From Talaromyces rugulosus (lineage: Eukaryota > Ascomycota > Eurotiomycetes > Eurotiales > Trichocomaceae), in NCBI RefSeq assembly GCF_013368755.1, contig NC_049566.1, forward strand, positions 4,464,001 to 4,528,000: DNA of 64,000 nt, in the 5' to 3' direction. The position numbers were made by a program, and so were the translations under genes. Positions 22,108 through 31,671 of the stretch are shown in pieces (the first letter of the stretch is position 1; each line of letters starts with the position of its first letter). The notes beneath the pieces were generated by a model. The model saw only the letters and a list, made by a program, of their open reading frames with translations, was not told the DNA's origin and ran no database searches.

Positions 22108-22629
22108 TCACTTTGCATCAACAATTGACCGCGAGTCTTGTGGAGCTGGACTGACAACTTGATATTTGCATACTCTGTGCCCCGGCTCCTGTTGTTGGAT
22201 TTTCATCCGAGCTACAAACTCTAGGTTTGCCTTTGTTCCAGCTAATGTCTCCATTTCCAAATTGCCAACAATAAATATATCCGTGCCGTATGCGTCGTTT
22301 ACATAGCATTTCCAGATTGTATGCCGTCGAAACTTCACAGTCGTCCAGGCGTTCGCTCTGGATTGCGAAATCTCTGAGCCAGAATTTTGAGTCAACAGTT
22401 TAGAATTTGAGGGAAAGGCTCCAGAGTGCCTAATCTTACCTGCGGCCCCTTGAAAAGTGCCATTCGCTGTTATGAACACTTCATCATTGGTAAAGATCGT
22501 ATCGGCCAAGGTTTTCCCTGCCTCTTGCGAATTGGTGTCTACCAAAGTGAAGAAGCGGTTCACAAGTTGCTTCACCTCTGATGAGGGCTGAGAAATCGGC
22601 CACATTGATGAATTTGTTGAATTGTCCAT
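22108..22629 (-). CDS. NTF2/SnoaL-like small protein with a frame-neutral intron
   Basis: Exon 1 (22629-22440) and exon 2 (22373-22108) flank a 66-nt intron with GTAAGA/CTCAG borders. Removal gives TFQGAAEISQSRANAWTTV, which matches the usual 'GxxEIxxxRxxAW' step of fungal SnoaL-like proteins. The intron is divisible by three and has no stop, so the unspliced frame also stays open and adds 22 residues. The fold is expected to be a cone-shaped alpha+beta barrel. No catalytic residues can be assigned. Confidence 0.65.
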   Translation of the reverse strand: MDNSTNSSMWPISQPSSEVKQLVNRFFTLVDTNSQEAGKTLADTIFTNDEVFITANGTFQGAAGKIRHSGAFPSNSKLLTQNSGSEISQSRANAWTTVKFRRHTIWKCYVNDAYGTDIFIVGNLEMETLAGTKANLEFVARMKIQQQEPGHRVCKYQVVSPAPQDSRSIVDAK

Positions 22630-23545
22630 AGCGTTTTTCCGAATAATGAAATGGGATTTGTATTGGCGAGGGAGTCTCAGTGGGCGAAAAACTATTGATT
22701 ACGAAAGAAAGAATACCTTGCTCAGCTCATCGCCTCTAGCCGGCCTAAATACCCCCTTAAAACACCGAAATCAGCCGTAAGATCTACAAGGTTGAAAAGG
22801 CAAAGCGAGTTGGATCCTTGACGCTAAACCTCTCTTATGCAACCTCTAAGCATCTATCATGTAGACCGGTACCAAAGACCACTTTAATCTTGGAGAACAT
22901 TGAGACAATCGGGATTGGATTGCGATAGATAGTGTTCTAGTTTTGTGGATCGTTGGGCCACACCTAGCTATCTGTTTCTGTATACTACCATCTGATCGAC
23001 CTAAAAATATTAAATCCATGGATTTAAACGTTCAAGTTCAAGACGACGGAACAACTGCCCCTTCATTGAAATCCGCAGTTCGTCCACTATAGAGTAAAAT
23101 AGTTATGGGTTGATATGGCTCCCTAGCTAGGGTTTCAAGTCATCAGCCAGGAGTTGCAGATTAACTAGTTTTTCCGAGAGATAGATTCTTCCTTACAGTC
23201 ATACGCATATCACTGGCTTTTCCTGCAGACCACGGTCTTACCAATACGTATACATCATAGTATTGTGGCGCATAATTAATATATATGTCCGAACGAAAAT
23301 GGAATAGCGCGAAATTCCCCCTCATCCGATTTGCCTTTTATATTCAATTCCTATTGGTCTTGAGTTACCCCGGACATTGCAGTAGTGCGTAATTCTCAGC
23401 CAACACAGTAGCGATAGCATTCGTGTAATGAGTTCATAGGCTCTCTCATATAAGACTTTATAAATAACCGGCTGGGAATCTTGACCCTTCTGAAAAAACT
23501 CAGAGTGAATGAAACGTCTATTCCAAACTAACATTTATCCCCATC
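22630..23545. other. intergenic upstream of second VOC gene
   Basis: About 0.9 kb with no protein-like frame. It includes a TATAAATA at 23459-23466 that serves the VOC gene. Confidence 0.45.
23459..23466 (+). promoter_or_regulatory. TATA-type element of second VOC gene
   Basis: TATAAATA lies 87 nt upstream of ATG 23546, the same octamer and similar distance as in the paralogue at 10788. Confidence 0.45.
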
Positions 23546-24112
23546 ATGTCAGATGCTTCCATTCTTCGACCCAGCGGACTAGCCCACGTCGTCTTCAGAA
23601 CGGCCAACATTAAACCCCTGGTGGATTTCTGGTCCACATTTCTGGGAGCGGAGCGAGTGTTCGAGAATGAGTTTATTGCTTTTCTCCGCTATGACGAAGA
23701 ACACCACCGCGTCGCTATCATCAACGATGAAAGCACTGGTCCCCATTCGGCAACTGCGGCCGGACTTCACCATGTGGCCTTTACCTACGACACACTCCAG
23801 GGTCTTATCAAAGCCTGGAAGCTGAGAGAGAAGCTTGGCATAAAGCCGACCTGGTGTGTCAACCACGGCCCTACGACCAGTATTTACTATAAAGACCCAG
23901 ATGGAAATTCTATTGAGACACAGATCGACAATTTTGACACTGTTGAGGAGGCGACTGAGTTCATGACCTCCAAATTCTTCCGAGAGAATGCTGTTGGGAC
24001 CGATGTAGATCCAAACGAGTTGCTTCGCCGTTTGGAGGCGGGTGAAGACGAGAAGGCCCTGAAGAAAAGGGTTGAGATTGGGATTCGACATGATATCCCT
24101 GCAGCAGTGTAA
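23546..24112 (+). CDS. vicinal-oxygen-chelate protein, copy 2
   Basis: Single exon, 188 residues, clearly paralogous to the protein at 10788-11405. Shared blocks are GLAHVVFRTA, FLRYDEEHHRVAII, WCVNHGPTTSIYYKDPDG and IDNFDTVEEA. Candidate metal ligands are conserved (His of AHVV, His of NHGPTTS, Glu of IETQ). It lacks the longer C-terminal linker of copy 1. As for copy 1, extradiol-dioxygenase or glyoxalase-like chemistry is inferred from the fold, and the substrate is unknown. The gene is intact, although decayed genes begin just downstream. Confidence 0.85.
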   Translation: MSDASILRPSGLAHVVFRTANIKPLVDFWSTFLGAERVFENEFIAFLRYDEEHHRVAIINDESTGPHSATAAGLHHVAFTYDTLQGLIKAWKLREKLGIKPTWCVNHGPTTSIYYKDPDGNSIETQIDNFDTVEEATEFMTSKFFRENAVGTDVDPNELLRRLEAGEDEKALKKRVEIGIRHDIPAAV

Positions 24113-24388
24113 GATGTGGGGAATGGGTTGTTGAATGCCATTAGATTCAATTATCAAATAGCTGTCTAATTTATCAATCAACACAATTTATCAGCGTGAT
24201 CTTGGTCTTCAATGCTGCTTTGATTTTTACTTTTAGCTTTTATTTGTTCTATTCAAATGTTGCAGGGGATCGCTAGCCATTGGCTCTATTTAACCTTGAT
24301 TTTATATGAAAGAAGGAATATATCAACCCCTCTTTTTACGAGGAAGAGGAACAGCCCAATATTGGAAACTTATCACAACACGAGCTCA

Positions 24389-25197
24389 TCCAATGGCACA
24401 ATTTTCGAGCTCCACCAAGAAGCACGTCGTGCTTGCAATAGTTATGGCATGTTCGTTCCTGCCACACTATGGCAGTGTCACCGGTGCTGCCACTTTGACC
24501 CTTCAAAGAGAGTAAGTACACCACCATAAATTTGATGGCTTTATGAGCCGAGGTTGCAAAGAGGGTGAGCTCATATATATAGCTAAGGAGTGTGCAATCT
24601 CGCCAAATGAAGTAAATCATTCTCAGTCGGGAAACCAATTTATGGTAAGCGCCGGCGGAGTCATTGCCCTCATGATGTCTGCATATTTACTACCGGTGTT
24701 TTTCTGGTTCATAGTTGTCTCTTTCGCGACAGCTACTGGTTAAGCGGGCTCTAGTGGGTGTACGGGATTTTTCATACCACGAGTCTTGAACGGATTCTTC
24801 TCAGGTGTTGCTCATGGAGTAGGTCCCCTCTAGACTAATTCAGTTTGAAGGGAATTTCTGACTGATATGTTTGATTTTTACAGGGCAGCTTAATGTTTAT
24901 CAAGGATCTGTTTTTCCTTCATGAGCAAGCGTAAGCTAACCTGATTATTATCTTCCAAAAGCATCCCGTTCAACTAGTAATCAATTTCAGGCGTAAATCA
25001 ACCTTTGGCAGTCATGTGTGATTCTTTCGCCTTTTCTCGGCCCTTTTCTCGCATCGCTCATGACCATCAGTCTATCATGGAGGTGGCCATTTTCGATCTA
25101 TACGATCATGACAGGCCTCGCTCTCCTGTGGGTTATCTTCGGTGAGGAAATATATTACGACCGACAAATTCCACTATCAGAGCAGCCGACCTCTTAG
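24389..25197 (+). pseudogene. truncated and mutated MFS multidrug/TPO-type transporter
   Basis: Recognisable pieces lie in order: VVLAIVMACSFLPHYGS, GVIALMMSAYLLPVFFW, PRVLNGFFSGVAHG, SLMFIKDLFFLHEQA, ILSPFLGPFLASLM and WRWPFSIYTIMTGLA, ending EEIYYDRQIPLSEQPTS. These match TM1 to the central loop of fungal DHA-type transporters. An in-frame TAA follows SFATATG near 24741. Near 25018 the frame shifts between the 'RKSTFGSH' and 'ILSPFLGP' blocks. The second half (TM7-12) is absent. It is therefore a relic, not a functional carrier. Confidence 0.75.
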
Positions 25198-25276
25198 TCT
25201 CGGTGGCTATGGCTAGTAGGCGTTGAACAATAGATTAAATGATATCCACCCCGATCGTTTGAATCTCCGAGGGGCT

Positions 25277-25569
25277 CTATTGAATTCGCATACTCGTGCG
25301 AAATCCCCACACAATGGCCTTTTCGGCCTCTTCGATGTATTGGAAGGTACCTGCATTGCTGCTCATGATCCTATTTCCAATGTCAAGTTTCACTTTCGGC
25401 GGTTTATGCTTTTGACTTACAGAGCAATTTCCACGGGGCAGGGCACCGTCGCCTGCAAAAAGAAATTAGTACATACCCACTCAATCTGTTTCGGCCTCCC
25501 ACATTTCACTTTTTTCTTCCTGCAATAACTGCAAGCTTGAGATGCCTTATGCTCTCTGTTTGGAGGCAT
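25277..25569 (-). pseudogene. relic of Zn2Cys6 regulator
   Basis: ATG 25569 begins a peptide with KASQACSYCRKKKVKC, the first half of a zinc cluster. Removing a possible 50-nt intron (weak GTGGGA donor, TGCAG acceptor) gives KCDGALPRGNCSVSQK, where the fourth and sixth Cys expected in CDGALPRCxNC...C are missing. The frame stops at 25277-25279 with no activation domain. It faces the decayed MFS gene tail-to-tail, so both may come from one lost cluster. Confidence 0.55.
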
Positions 25570-26190
25570 GGGAATGTGGAATTCACGAATATATCTGAAC
25601 CGTAGATGTGAAGAAAACAAGGGAAGGCTAGCTGCGGGAGGAAATAACCCTAACGTTAAATGCGAAATGCGGGGAGGGTTAAACTTAATATAGAGCGCGT
25701 TTCTGGGCAGAAGTGGCCGGGTAGCATGGTTAGTTACCGATTACGTTAACTTAGCCAGCGCTACTTATGTAAACATTAGAGGATTGGACGTACATAGGTA
25801 ATACTACATTGCAAATCCGTGGAAGAGTCAGATTTGGAATTTTGACTGCAGTGACGACAATCGTCATTGATCTCGTGCTCGACAGGACCGCATTCAGGTG
25901 TAGGCTCAGGTCTAGGCTCCTGCACACCAGTCAAACGCCGATGGCCACTGGAGTCGATTAAATGACCTCATATGCCTAGTGCAGCTATTTGCAGAAGATC
26001 AATGAGAACGGCGTCTCGCCACAGTGACAAGAAGATGATGAAATCAACATAGTTAGCGTACATTGCACGCACTAGCGTGAGCCTATTAAAAAGTCCAGAG
26101 AAACAAAGCTTGGGTATTGAAATTGTTTGTATCTTTGGGTTTATCATTTGTCTCAAGCCGAAGATATCCTCCCACTCAGTGAGATTTATA
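25570..26190. other. intergenic with dispersed-repeat fragment
   Basis: Contains a short segment near 25729-25775 that shares GCTACTTATGTA and flanking TTAACTTAG-like sequence with the inverted-repeat element at 38671. No gene was found. Confidence 0.4.
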
Positions 26191-27573
26191 ATGGCGTCCA
26201 CAGCAGTCCAGGTGCCTCCCCGAGATCCGTGGTCCTCCAAAGACTTTGGAGCCATCGATAAGTGGCGGGCCAACGTCATCAAAAAAGCTGCGGTCCGTCC
26301 CGCATCCGAACTGGACCCCGTGGTTCTAAAGTTCCTTGACTTGCTGCAAAACAAGGAACTAGGTCTGGGGGATCTGGCGAATAAAATGCTCAACGAAGTC
26401 CCCTCGACCCCGACGTATGATTTCGATCCAAGTGGCGAATTTGGCCGCATGTCCGATTATCAACAAATGGTCCAGTGCATTAACCAGATTCTGTACACCG
26501 CGCCGTCTTGGGACCTCCCTGCGTATAAAGTCGGCTTGATTGGGGTCCCTTTCAATGCCCTCTTCAACTGGCCCATGGCAACCGAAAGCGGGTACAGGTT
26601 CTTCAAAAACAGCAAGGTCAACGCCTGCCTGAAGGATATTCTCCAAGCCCACGGCATGTACCTTCGATCTCCGAATTCCAAGTCGGTTCTCCCATCCTGG
26701 TTCACGGATGAGCCTCTCCAGATCATGACCGCAAAGGCCTCCCCATGTTGGCCCGATGGCGTAAAGAAAACTTTCAAGGACATCTACGTCTGCACTCCCA
26801 ACGACCCAACAAAATGCTGGGGCTTTAAGTCCTGGGACGACTTTTTCTCTCGCGAACTCCGTAAAGGTGTCCGGCCAGTCGACAAACCAGACAGAAACCA
26901 CGATCCGTTCGAGTCTAGCAAGGCAGTTATTGCGAATGCCTGCGAGTCTGTGGTGTACCGGTGCCAAGAGAAAGTGCAGAAGAAAGATCAATTCTGGCTC
27001 AAAGGACAGCCATACTCGCTAGCCGATATGCTAAATTTTGATGAGAGTGTTGACACATTTGTCGGGGGAACAGTCTACCAAGCATGGCTCGCTGCCGAAT
27101 GTTACCATCGATGGCACTCTCCGGTCACCGGGACCGTGAAGAAAATCGTCCACGTTCCTGGAACCTACTTTTCGGAGCTGCGAGGATATGGCTTCCCCGA
27201 GGTAGCAGGCGACCCGAATATCCCTGATCCCTCAGGTCCGAATCTTTCCCAGCGATACATCACTGCCGTGGCAACGCGAGCCCTTATCTTCATCGAAGCT
27301 GACAACCCTACCATCGGACTTATGTGTTTCATTGCAGTGGGGATGGACGAGATCTCAAGCTGTCAGGTCACAGTGAACGAGAACCAGTCAGTTATGAAGG
27401 GAGATGAACTTGGAATGTTCCACCTCGGAGGATCAAGTCATTGCTTGGTCTTCCGGCAGGGCGTGCATCTGGCCTTGACGAGAGCCGCTCAACCCCCGTA
27501 CAGCGACACCGAATTTGATAAACATACCATCATTCCAGTGAATTCGTGGCTCGCATACGCCCAACCAGCGTGA
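26191..27573 (+). CDS. phosphatidylserine-decarboxylase-like pyruvoyl enzyme (PsiD/amino-acid-decarboxylase type)
   Basis: Single exon, 460 residues, no mitochondrial signal or transmembrane segment. The PSD fold is marked by WDDFFSRELRKGVRP, CYHRWHSPVTGTV and the C-terminal FHLGGSSHCLVF, where self-cleavage at Gly-Ser creates the pyruvoyl cofactor. The long N-terminal region (RYDFDPSGE-type start, SWDLPAYKVGLIG) resembles the fungal PSD-like group that includes the tryptophan decarboxylase PsiD, rather than membrane PSDs. Decarboxylation of an amino acid or small carboxylate is thus more likely than phospholipid synthesis. The ATG at 26191 follows a short leader. It is intact and flanked by decayed genes. 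Confidence 0.85.
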   Translation: MASTAVQVPPRDPWSSKDFGAIDKWRANVIKKAAVRPASELDPVVLKFLDLLQNKELGLGDLANKMLNEVPSTPTYDFDPSGEFGRMSDYQQMVQCINQILYTAPSWDLPAYKVGLIGVPFNALFNWPMATESGYRFFKNSKVNACLKDILQAHGMYLRSPNSKSVLPSWFTDEPLQIMTAKASPCWPDGVKKTFKDIYVCTPNDPTKCWGFKSWDDFFSRELRKGVRPVDKPDRNHDPFESSKAVIANACESVVYRCQEKVQKKDQFWLKGQPYSLADMLNFDESVDTFVGGTVYQAWLAAECYHRWHSPVTGTVKKIVHVPGTYFSELRGYGFPEVAGDPNIPDPSGPNLSQRYITAVATRALIFIEADNPTIGLMCFIAVGMDEISSCQVTVNENQSVMKGDELGMFHLGGSSHCLVFRQGVHLALTRAAQPPYSDTEFDKHTIIPVNSWLAYAQPA

Positions 27574-27983
27574 GGCCCGGTAAAATTCCAGGTACTCAAA
27601 CAATGAATACATTGCAGATCAAAAATACTAGCTAGCCAAACCGAAGACTAGATACAATTAATATATGATTTATTGGATTTTTATTAGGCTCTAAAGTCGT
27701 GCGTACAATGAACGAATGAGTAAAAAAAAAAAAATAGCCCATGTTGGGATGCGTAAAAGTCAATCAATCCACTATGTATAAATTATGTGTTCAATGGTAC
27801 ATGCTCTGCATGTCTATATTGCTGATGTGGGAAGAATGCAGGAGGTGGAATGGGCGCAATTTGGCCAATGTGGCCATCTAGTATATGAATCTAGTAGTAT
27901 CCCACGCTACCTCGAAGGAAGAAAGAACGACTTCAACGTTACAGACTACAGCTGCCGACTACATTTTAGCAGAATACTCAAAC
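27574..27983. other. intergenic between decarboxylase and GILT-like genes
   Basis: About 0.4 kb, including a run of 13 A near 27722-27734. An upstream in-frame extension of the GILT-like gene exists, but I prefer the ATG at 27984. Confidence 0.4.
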
Positions 27984-28845
27984 ATGAAAGTCTCGGAGAG
28001 CATCCCCCACAGCCCAAGGGACTCCCTTATAACACAGAACCGAGTCCAGGTCCCCTCCCTATTTTGGTGCTGCTTGCTTGCCACATGTGTAGTGCTCTCT
28101 GGTTTTGGCTTATTGTCTCTCCCCACCCCTTTGGGCATTGTCGCTGCAAAACAAACGGGTTTCACAGAACATGATATGGATAATAGAAACTCCCAGGTTG
28201 AGAAGCAGAAGGTACCATTGGAAGTTCACATCGAAAGCAGGTGCCCTGATGCCCGTGATTGTTTACAGAAGCTGGTTGTGCCGGCGTATTGGCAAGTGCA
28301 CGAAGAGGCAGATTTGAAGATCAGTTACGTCGGAGAGTATGTTCCAAAGAATACCGCCCAATAAAGCTTAGTTCTAACGCCATCGTGTATCCAGGATTTG
28401 GGAATACCCTAAGAAAGATGTGACCTGTCAACACGGATGGAATGAGTGTGAAGGCAACAAACTGCTTGTATGTGCTGAAATGCACGCGAGCTCCATTTCA
28501 GATACCCTAGGCTTCACCAACTGCGTTTTATCCGACTACGAACGAGTCGCTCAACCTGAACTAATTCAAGAATGTGCCCGTGAACATGAGATAGATTATA
28601 AGAAAATTAAGACATGCGCAGACGAGCAGGAAGGTCGGAATCTGTTGATCAGCAGTGTCCAACACAGTGTGGCTGCTGGGGCCAATTTCAGTTGCACGAT
28701 CCGCGTGAACGGCAAAACTTGGTGTACTCGAGATGATTATAAATGGGGGTGTGGACAGAATCATTACACAGTCCGGAATTTGGTGGAGGAAATCCGGAAG
28801 TTATATGGGGAGACCGCGGACCTGCATTCCTCTACTGAGCTGTAG
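27984..28845 (+). CDS. GILT-like thiol reductase (gamma-interferon-inducible lysosomal thiol reductase family)
   Basis: Exons 27984-28336 and 28395-28845 join in phase. The N terminus has a hydrophobic segment (SLFWCCLLATCVVLSGFGLL) that acts as signal anchor or uncleaved signal. The GILT core begins VPLEVHIESRCPDARDCLQ, with the fungal form of the redox motif, then KDVTCQHGWNECEGNKL, which is the CQHGxxECxGN signature. FTNCVLSDYE, CAREHEIDY and ANFSCTIRVNGKTWC follow, giving many conserved Cys. It should reduce disulfides in a secretory or vacuolar compartment. No frame damage. Confidence 0.82.
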
Positions 28846-29306
28846 ACATCGTGAATATATAACAACGGCTAGTAGGATACAATCATTGATCCAATGCCTA
28901 CTCCTGCATTATAGCTAGCCTCTATGCCTTGTTGAAAGATTTAGAATACAATTCTCCGCAGCGGCCCTGGCCTAATGTCGATGGCCTATGTTCCCTTAAT
29001 AGGAAAGCAGACTTTCCATCGGTGATAATTTCCTGGTTAGATAGATGGCAATTGCTGTCTCCACCGTCGGAGGTCATGGTGGGCACTGTATTCTTGTTAA
29101 GTAGGGTGCTGCAATGAATGGCTTCTATTGTATAGTCCCAGTGTAAGGAAGTACCAGCTGACTCATGATGTGAATTTATTCGTATTGATGTAACTGACCT
29201 TCGTGAATACTAATGAAAATCTGGGAATATCTAATCTCCTTTGGAACTCTCCTGGCAAGCAAGATTGCTCCTAGCACTAAGACTAACAGTAATGGGCTAG
29301 AATGCA
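28846..29306. other. convergent intergenic
   Basis: Between the 3' ends of the GILT-like and unknown secreted-protein genes. No gene or motif was identified. Confidence 0.4.
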
Positions 29307-30395
29307 TCATGGAAAAGAATCCTTTCCCGCCTGCGCCATGGCGTATCCCTTATTCTTTCGACTTTTTTGATCAAAAAAGCGTTTCAGCCGTAGTGGAAAA
29401 TCTTGCTTTGTGTCTCCATAAAATGGATCGCCGTATGTCTCCCAGACGGGAATAGTTCCTTGCCAATATTCATCTGGCTTGGATGTTTCCCAGCCTACTT
29501 CCCATCTATTGAACCCATGGCGCACACGGACATGAGATTGTTTAGGATCAATATCCACTCGGAGAACAAGGACTAGATCCACCTCCTTCTTCATAGGAGA
29601 ACGAGTATTCTCCCATTGATCAGGAATAATTCCATTAACGATTTTATGAAGTCCCCAGAGTTTCTCATTCCCCTTTATATCTTGCTCTGTAATCTCATAA
29701 TCTCCACATGCATCCTTTTTCTCAAAGGTGAGAGCATGTGCAGTTCCATTGATCACAGTGGACCGCCACGTTAGGCCGTGACCAAAGGTCGCACGAGCAC
29801 AATAGATGCTTTCGGCTTTAGCAGTTGACACCGTGACGGGTAAACCATTGGAATCTTGGAGTTGCTCGACAAACTCGCATGGAAGCCAGCCCTTCGCATA
29901 CAGCACGGGTGGTGGCCCTGGTATTGTTGGATCTGGGGGCTGGGGTGGACCTAGAGGTGCTGCCATTCTCCCTGGTAGGTAAATCACGTACGGGTATGCT
30001 TTATCCTTCTGTTGAAATGTAAATTGCAAAATATGCGATTCGTTGATCAACTCCGCCGCTACCTCGGAATTGTATTCATCTATCATCAAACAAAATTAGC
30101 AAATGGTAGCGTCTCAAACTGTTAGGTACAAATGGTTACCATCATGGCGACTAGCTAACTTCTGGCAGGGGCGGTCATCGCCATCAAGGTTGCAGTTTGT
30201 TCCTCCTCCCATGTTGTATGTGCTCAATGACAACTCCTCGAAATCCCTGGAGCTGGGAGAAGGCAGCAGTACAAACAGAGTGGAAATTACACCTGTCAGG
30301 GTGAGAAACCAATTGCAAACTTATATACTCTTGATGGTCTGGTGGAGAGAAATTATTGCCATAAATGTCATTATCATCATGCTAACTGCTCTCAT
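29307..30395 (-). CDS. predicted secreted or membrane-anchored protein of unknown family
   Basis: Three exons (30395-30329, 30292-30140, 30079-29307) join in phase into 330 residues. The first part is hydrophobic (MRAVSMMIMTFMAIISLHQT, then VISTLFVLLPSPSS), consistent with a signal peptide or anchor. A Cys-containing segment GGGTNCNLDGDDRPCQK follows. A Pro-rich insert (PLGPPQPPDPTIPGPPP) separates it from a Trp-rich C-terminal region (WGLHKIVNGIIPDQW, FNRWEVGWETSKPDEYW). I recognise no domain. The exon structure supports a real gene. Confidence 0.6.
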
Positions 30396-31468
30396 TCCAA
30401 TGTAGCGATTGCACCTATCCCGTCAAATGGCCACATTCCTTAGGCTGGCAGTAGTATGTGCAATTATTTCAACTCAAGGTTATACAAGCCCTGGATTGTC
30501 CAGAACCATAAACGACCAATGATTTGCAACCCTTCAAAGTGATTCACAGGCTACAGATATATTTCAGGCTTTGAAGAAATTGATCCCTTGGGTAATACCT
30601 CTTGGTTTATGTGGTGCCTTTAGACTGTTAAATACATTATAATACACAGATTGCGAGAACTTGCCATTTTGGGACTATGCTATGAGTCCAGGCGTTTGAT
30701 GGTGCATTTGTTCAATCTAGATACAAGCATCTGCACGCACTCATTTAAAGGCAAGGAGTACTTCCCTATTCGGTTCCTCCTAGAATTTTTGCTCCTCAGA
30801 TCCTTTGGAATTCGTTTCATTCTGTTTAGAAATTAATGAAGCATAGTATGGTGAGGGATCATTACCCTTACTTCCATTAATTGGACACGCATGGAGAGGC
30901 AAATTTTTATCGTCCCATCTCGTAACCGTAGAATCATGTATGAATTGGATGTGTACCATGTAGCATTTGATTTTTGTCTACGCCTCCCTTACAGGGATAG
31001 ATAATTATGCCATTCTGATCTAGGTGGCAAACACTACTTCTATGTAGGAACTATTGGCGTATGTCTAGGTAGTACATTGGTTATACTCACCCGTGAGCTG
31101 CTGTAGGGCTTTCTGCACCTCTGAAGCCAATATGTGCGTCAATATTCAACCCGAAATAATGATTATATACAAAAAATTAATTACTAGTATGATCAGGGTA
31201 TTAAGGCTGTCATACCCCAAAATTCCACACTTACTACATTGAAATTAGGTACGTATATGTGGTTGAGAGGCTGGAAGCTTAGGCTTGGCTAGAGTAGTAG
31301 TAATAGGTTAAAATATCTTAATCTGGCTCTATATAAGTGCCTAAGCTTTCCTTTTAGTAATTCTTTATTTATGAGATATCTGCTTTTTAGATTATCTATG
31401 CTTTTGCTTTTTTTTATATGTAGTTAGACTGCGGCAACATCCTCAACATCCAATTATCCATGGATACT
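30396..31468. other. AT-rich gene desert
   Basis: About 1 kb of AT-rich sequence dense in TpA and stop codons, without a protein-like frame. It may be mutated repeat DNA, but no parent element can be named. Confidence 0.45.
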
Positions 31469-31671
31469 GGATGCCGACTCGGTTCTCATCTCTATCCCAC
31501 AAGGTGTAGAGAACGAGCTTGATTATCTAACCTGTGCCGACATCTTTGCCACAGCATGGAACTCGATCACCCAGACCGGCTTTTAGCTAGGAGACAGCGT
31601 TGCAGTTTATGGTGCGGGCCCTGTGGGTTTGCTCGCTGCCTATTCTGCTCAATATGACAGTGGATACTAGC
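31469..31671 (+). pseudogene. fragment of Zn-type alcohol/formaldehyde dehydrogenase
   Basis: The frame reads DSVLISIPQGVENELDYLT, ADIFATAWNSITQTGF, stop, then GDSVAVYGAGPVGLLAAYSA. This matches the coenzyme-binding start of glutathione-independent formaldehyde-dehydrogenase-like proteins. The stop TAG and the next CTA stand where CAG CCA would be expected, both CpA-to-TpA changes. Both ends of the gene are missing, and the fragment runs directly into the MFS relic. Confidence 0.7.
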
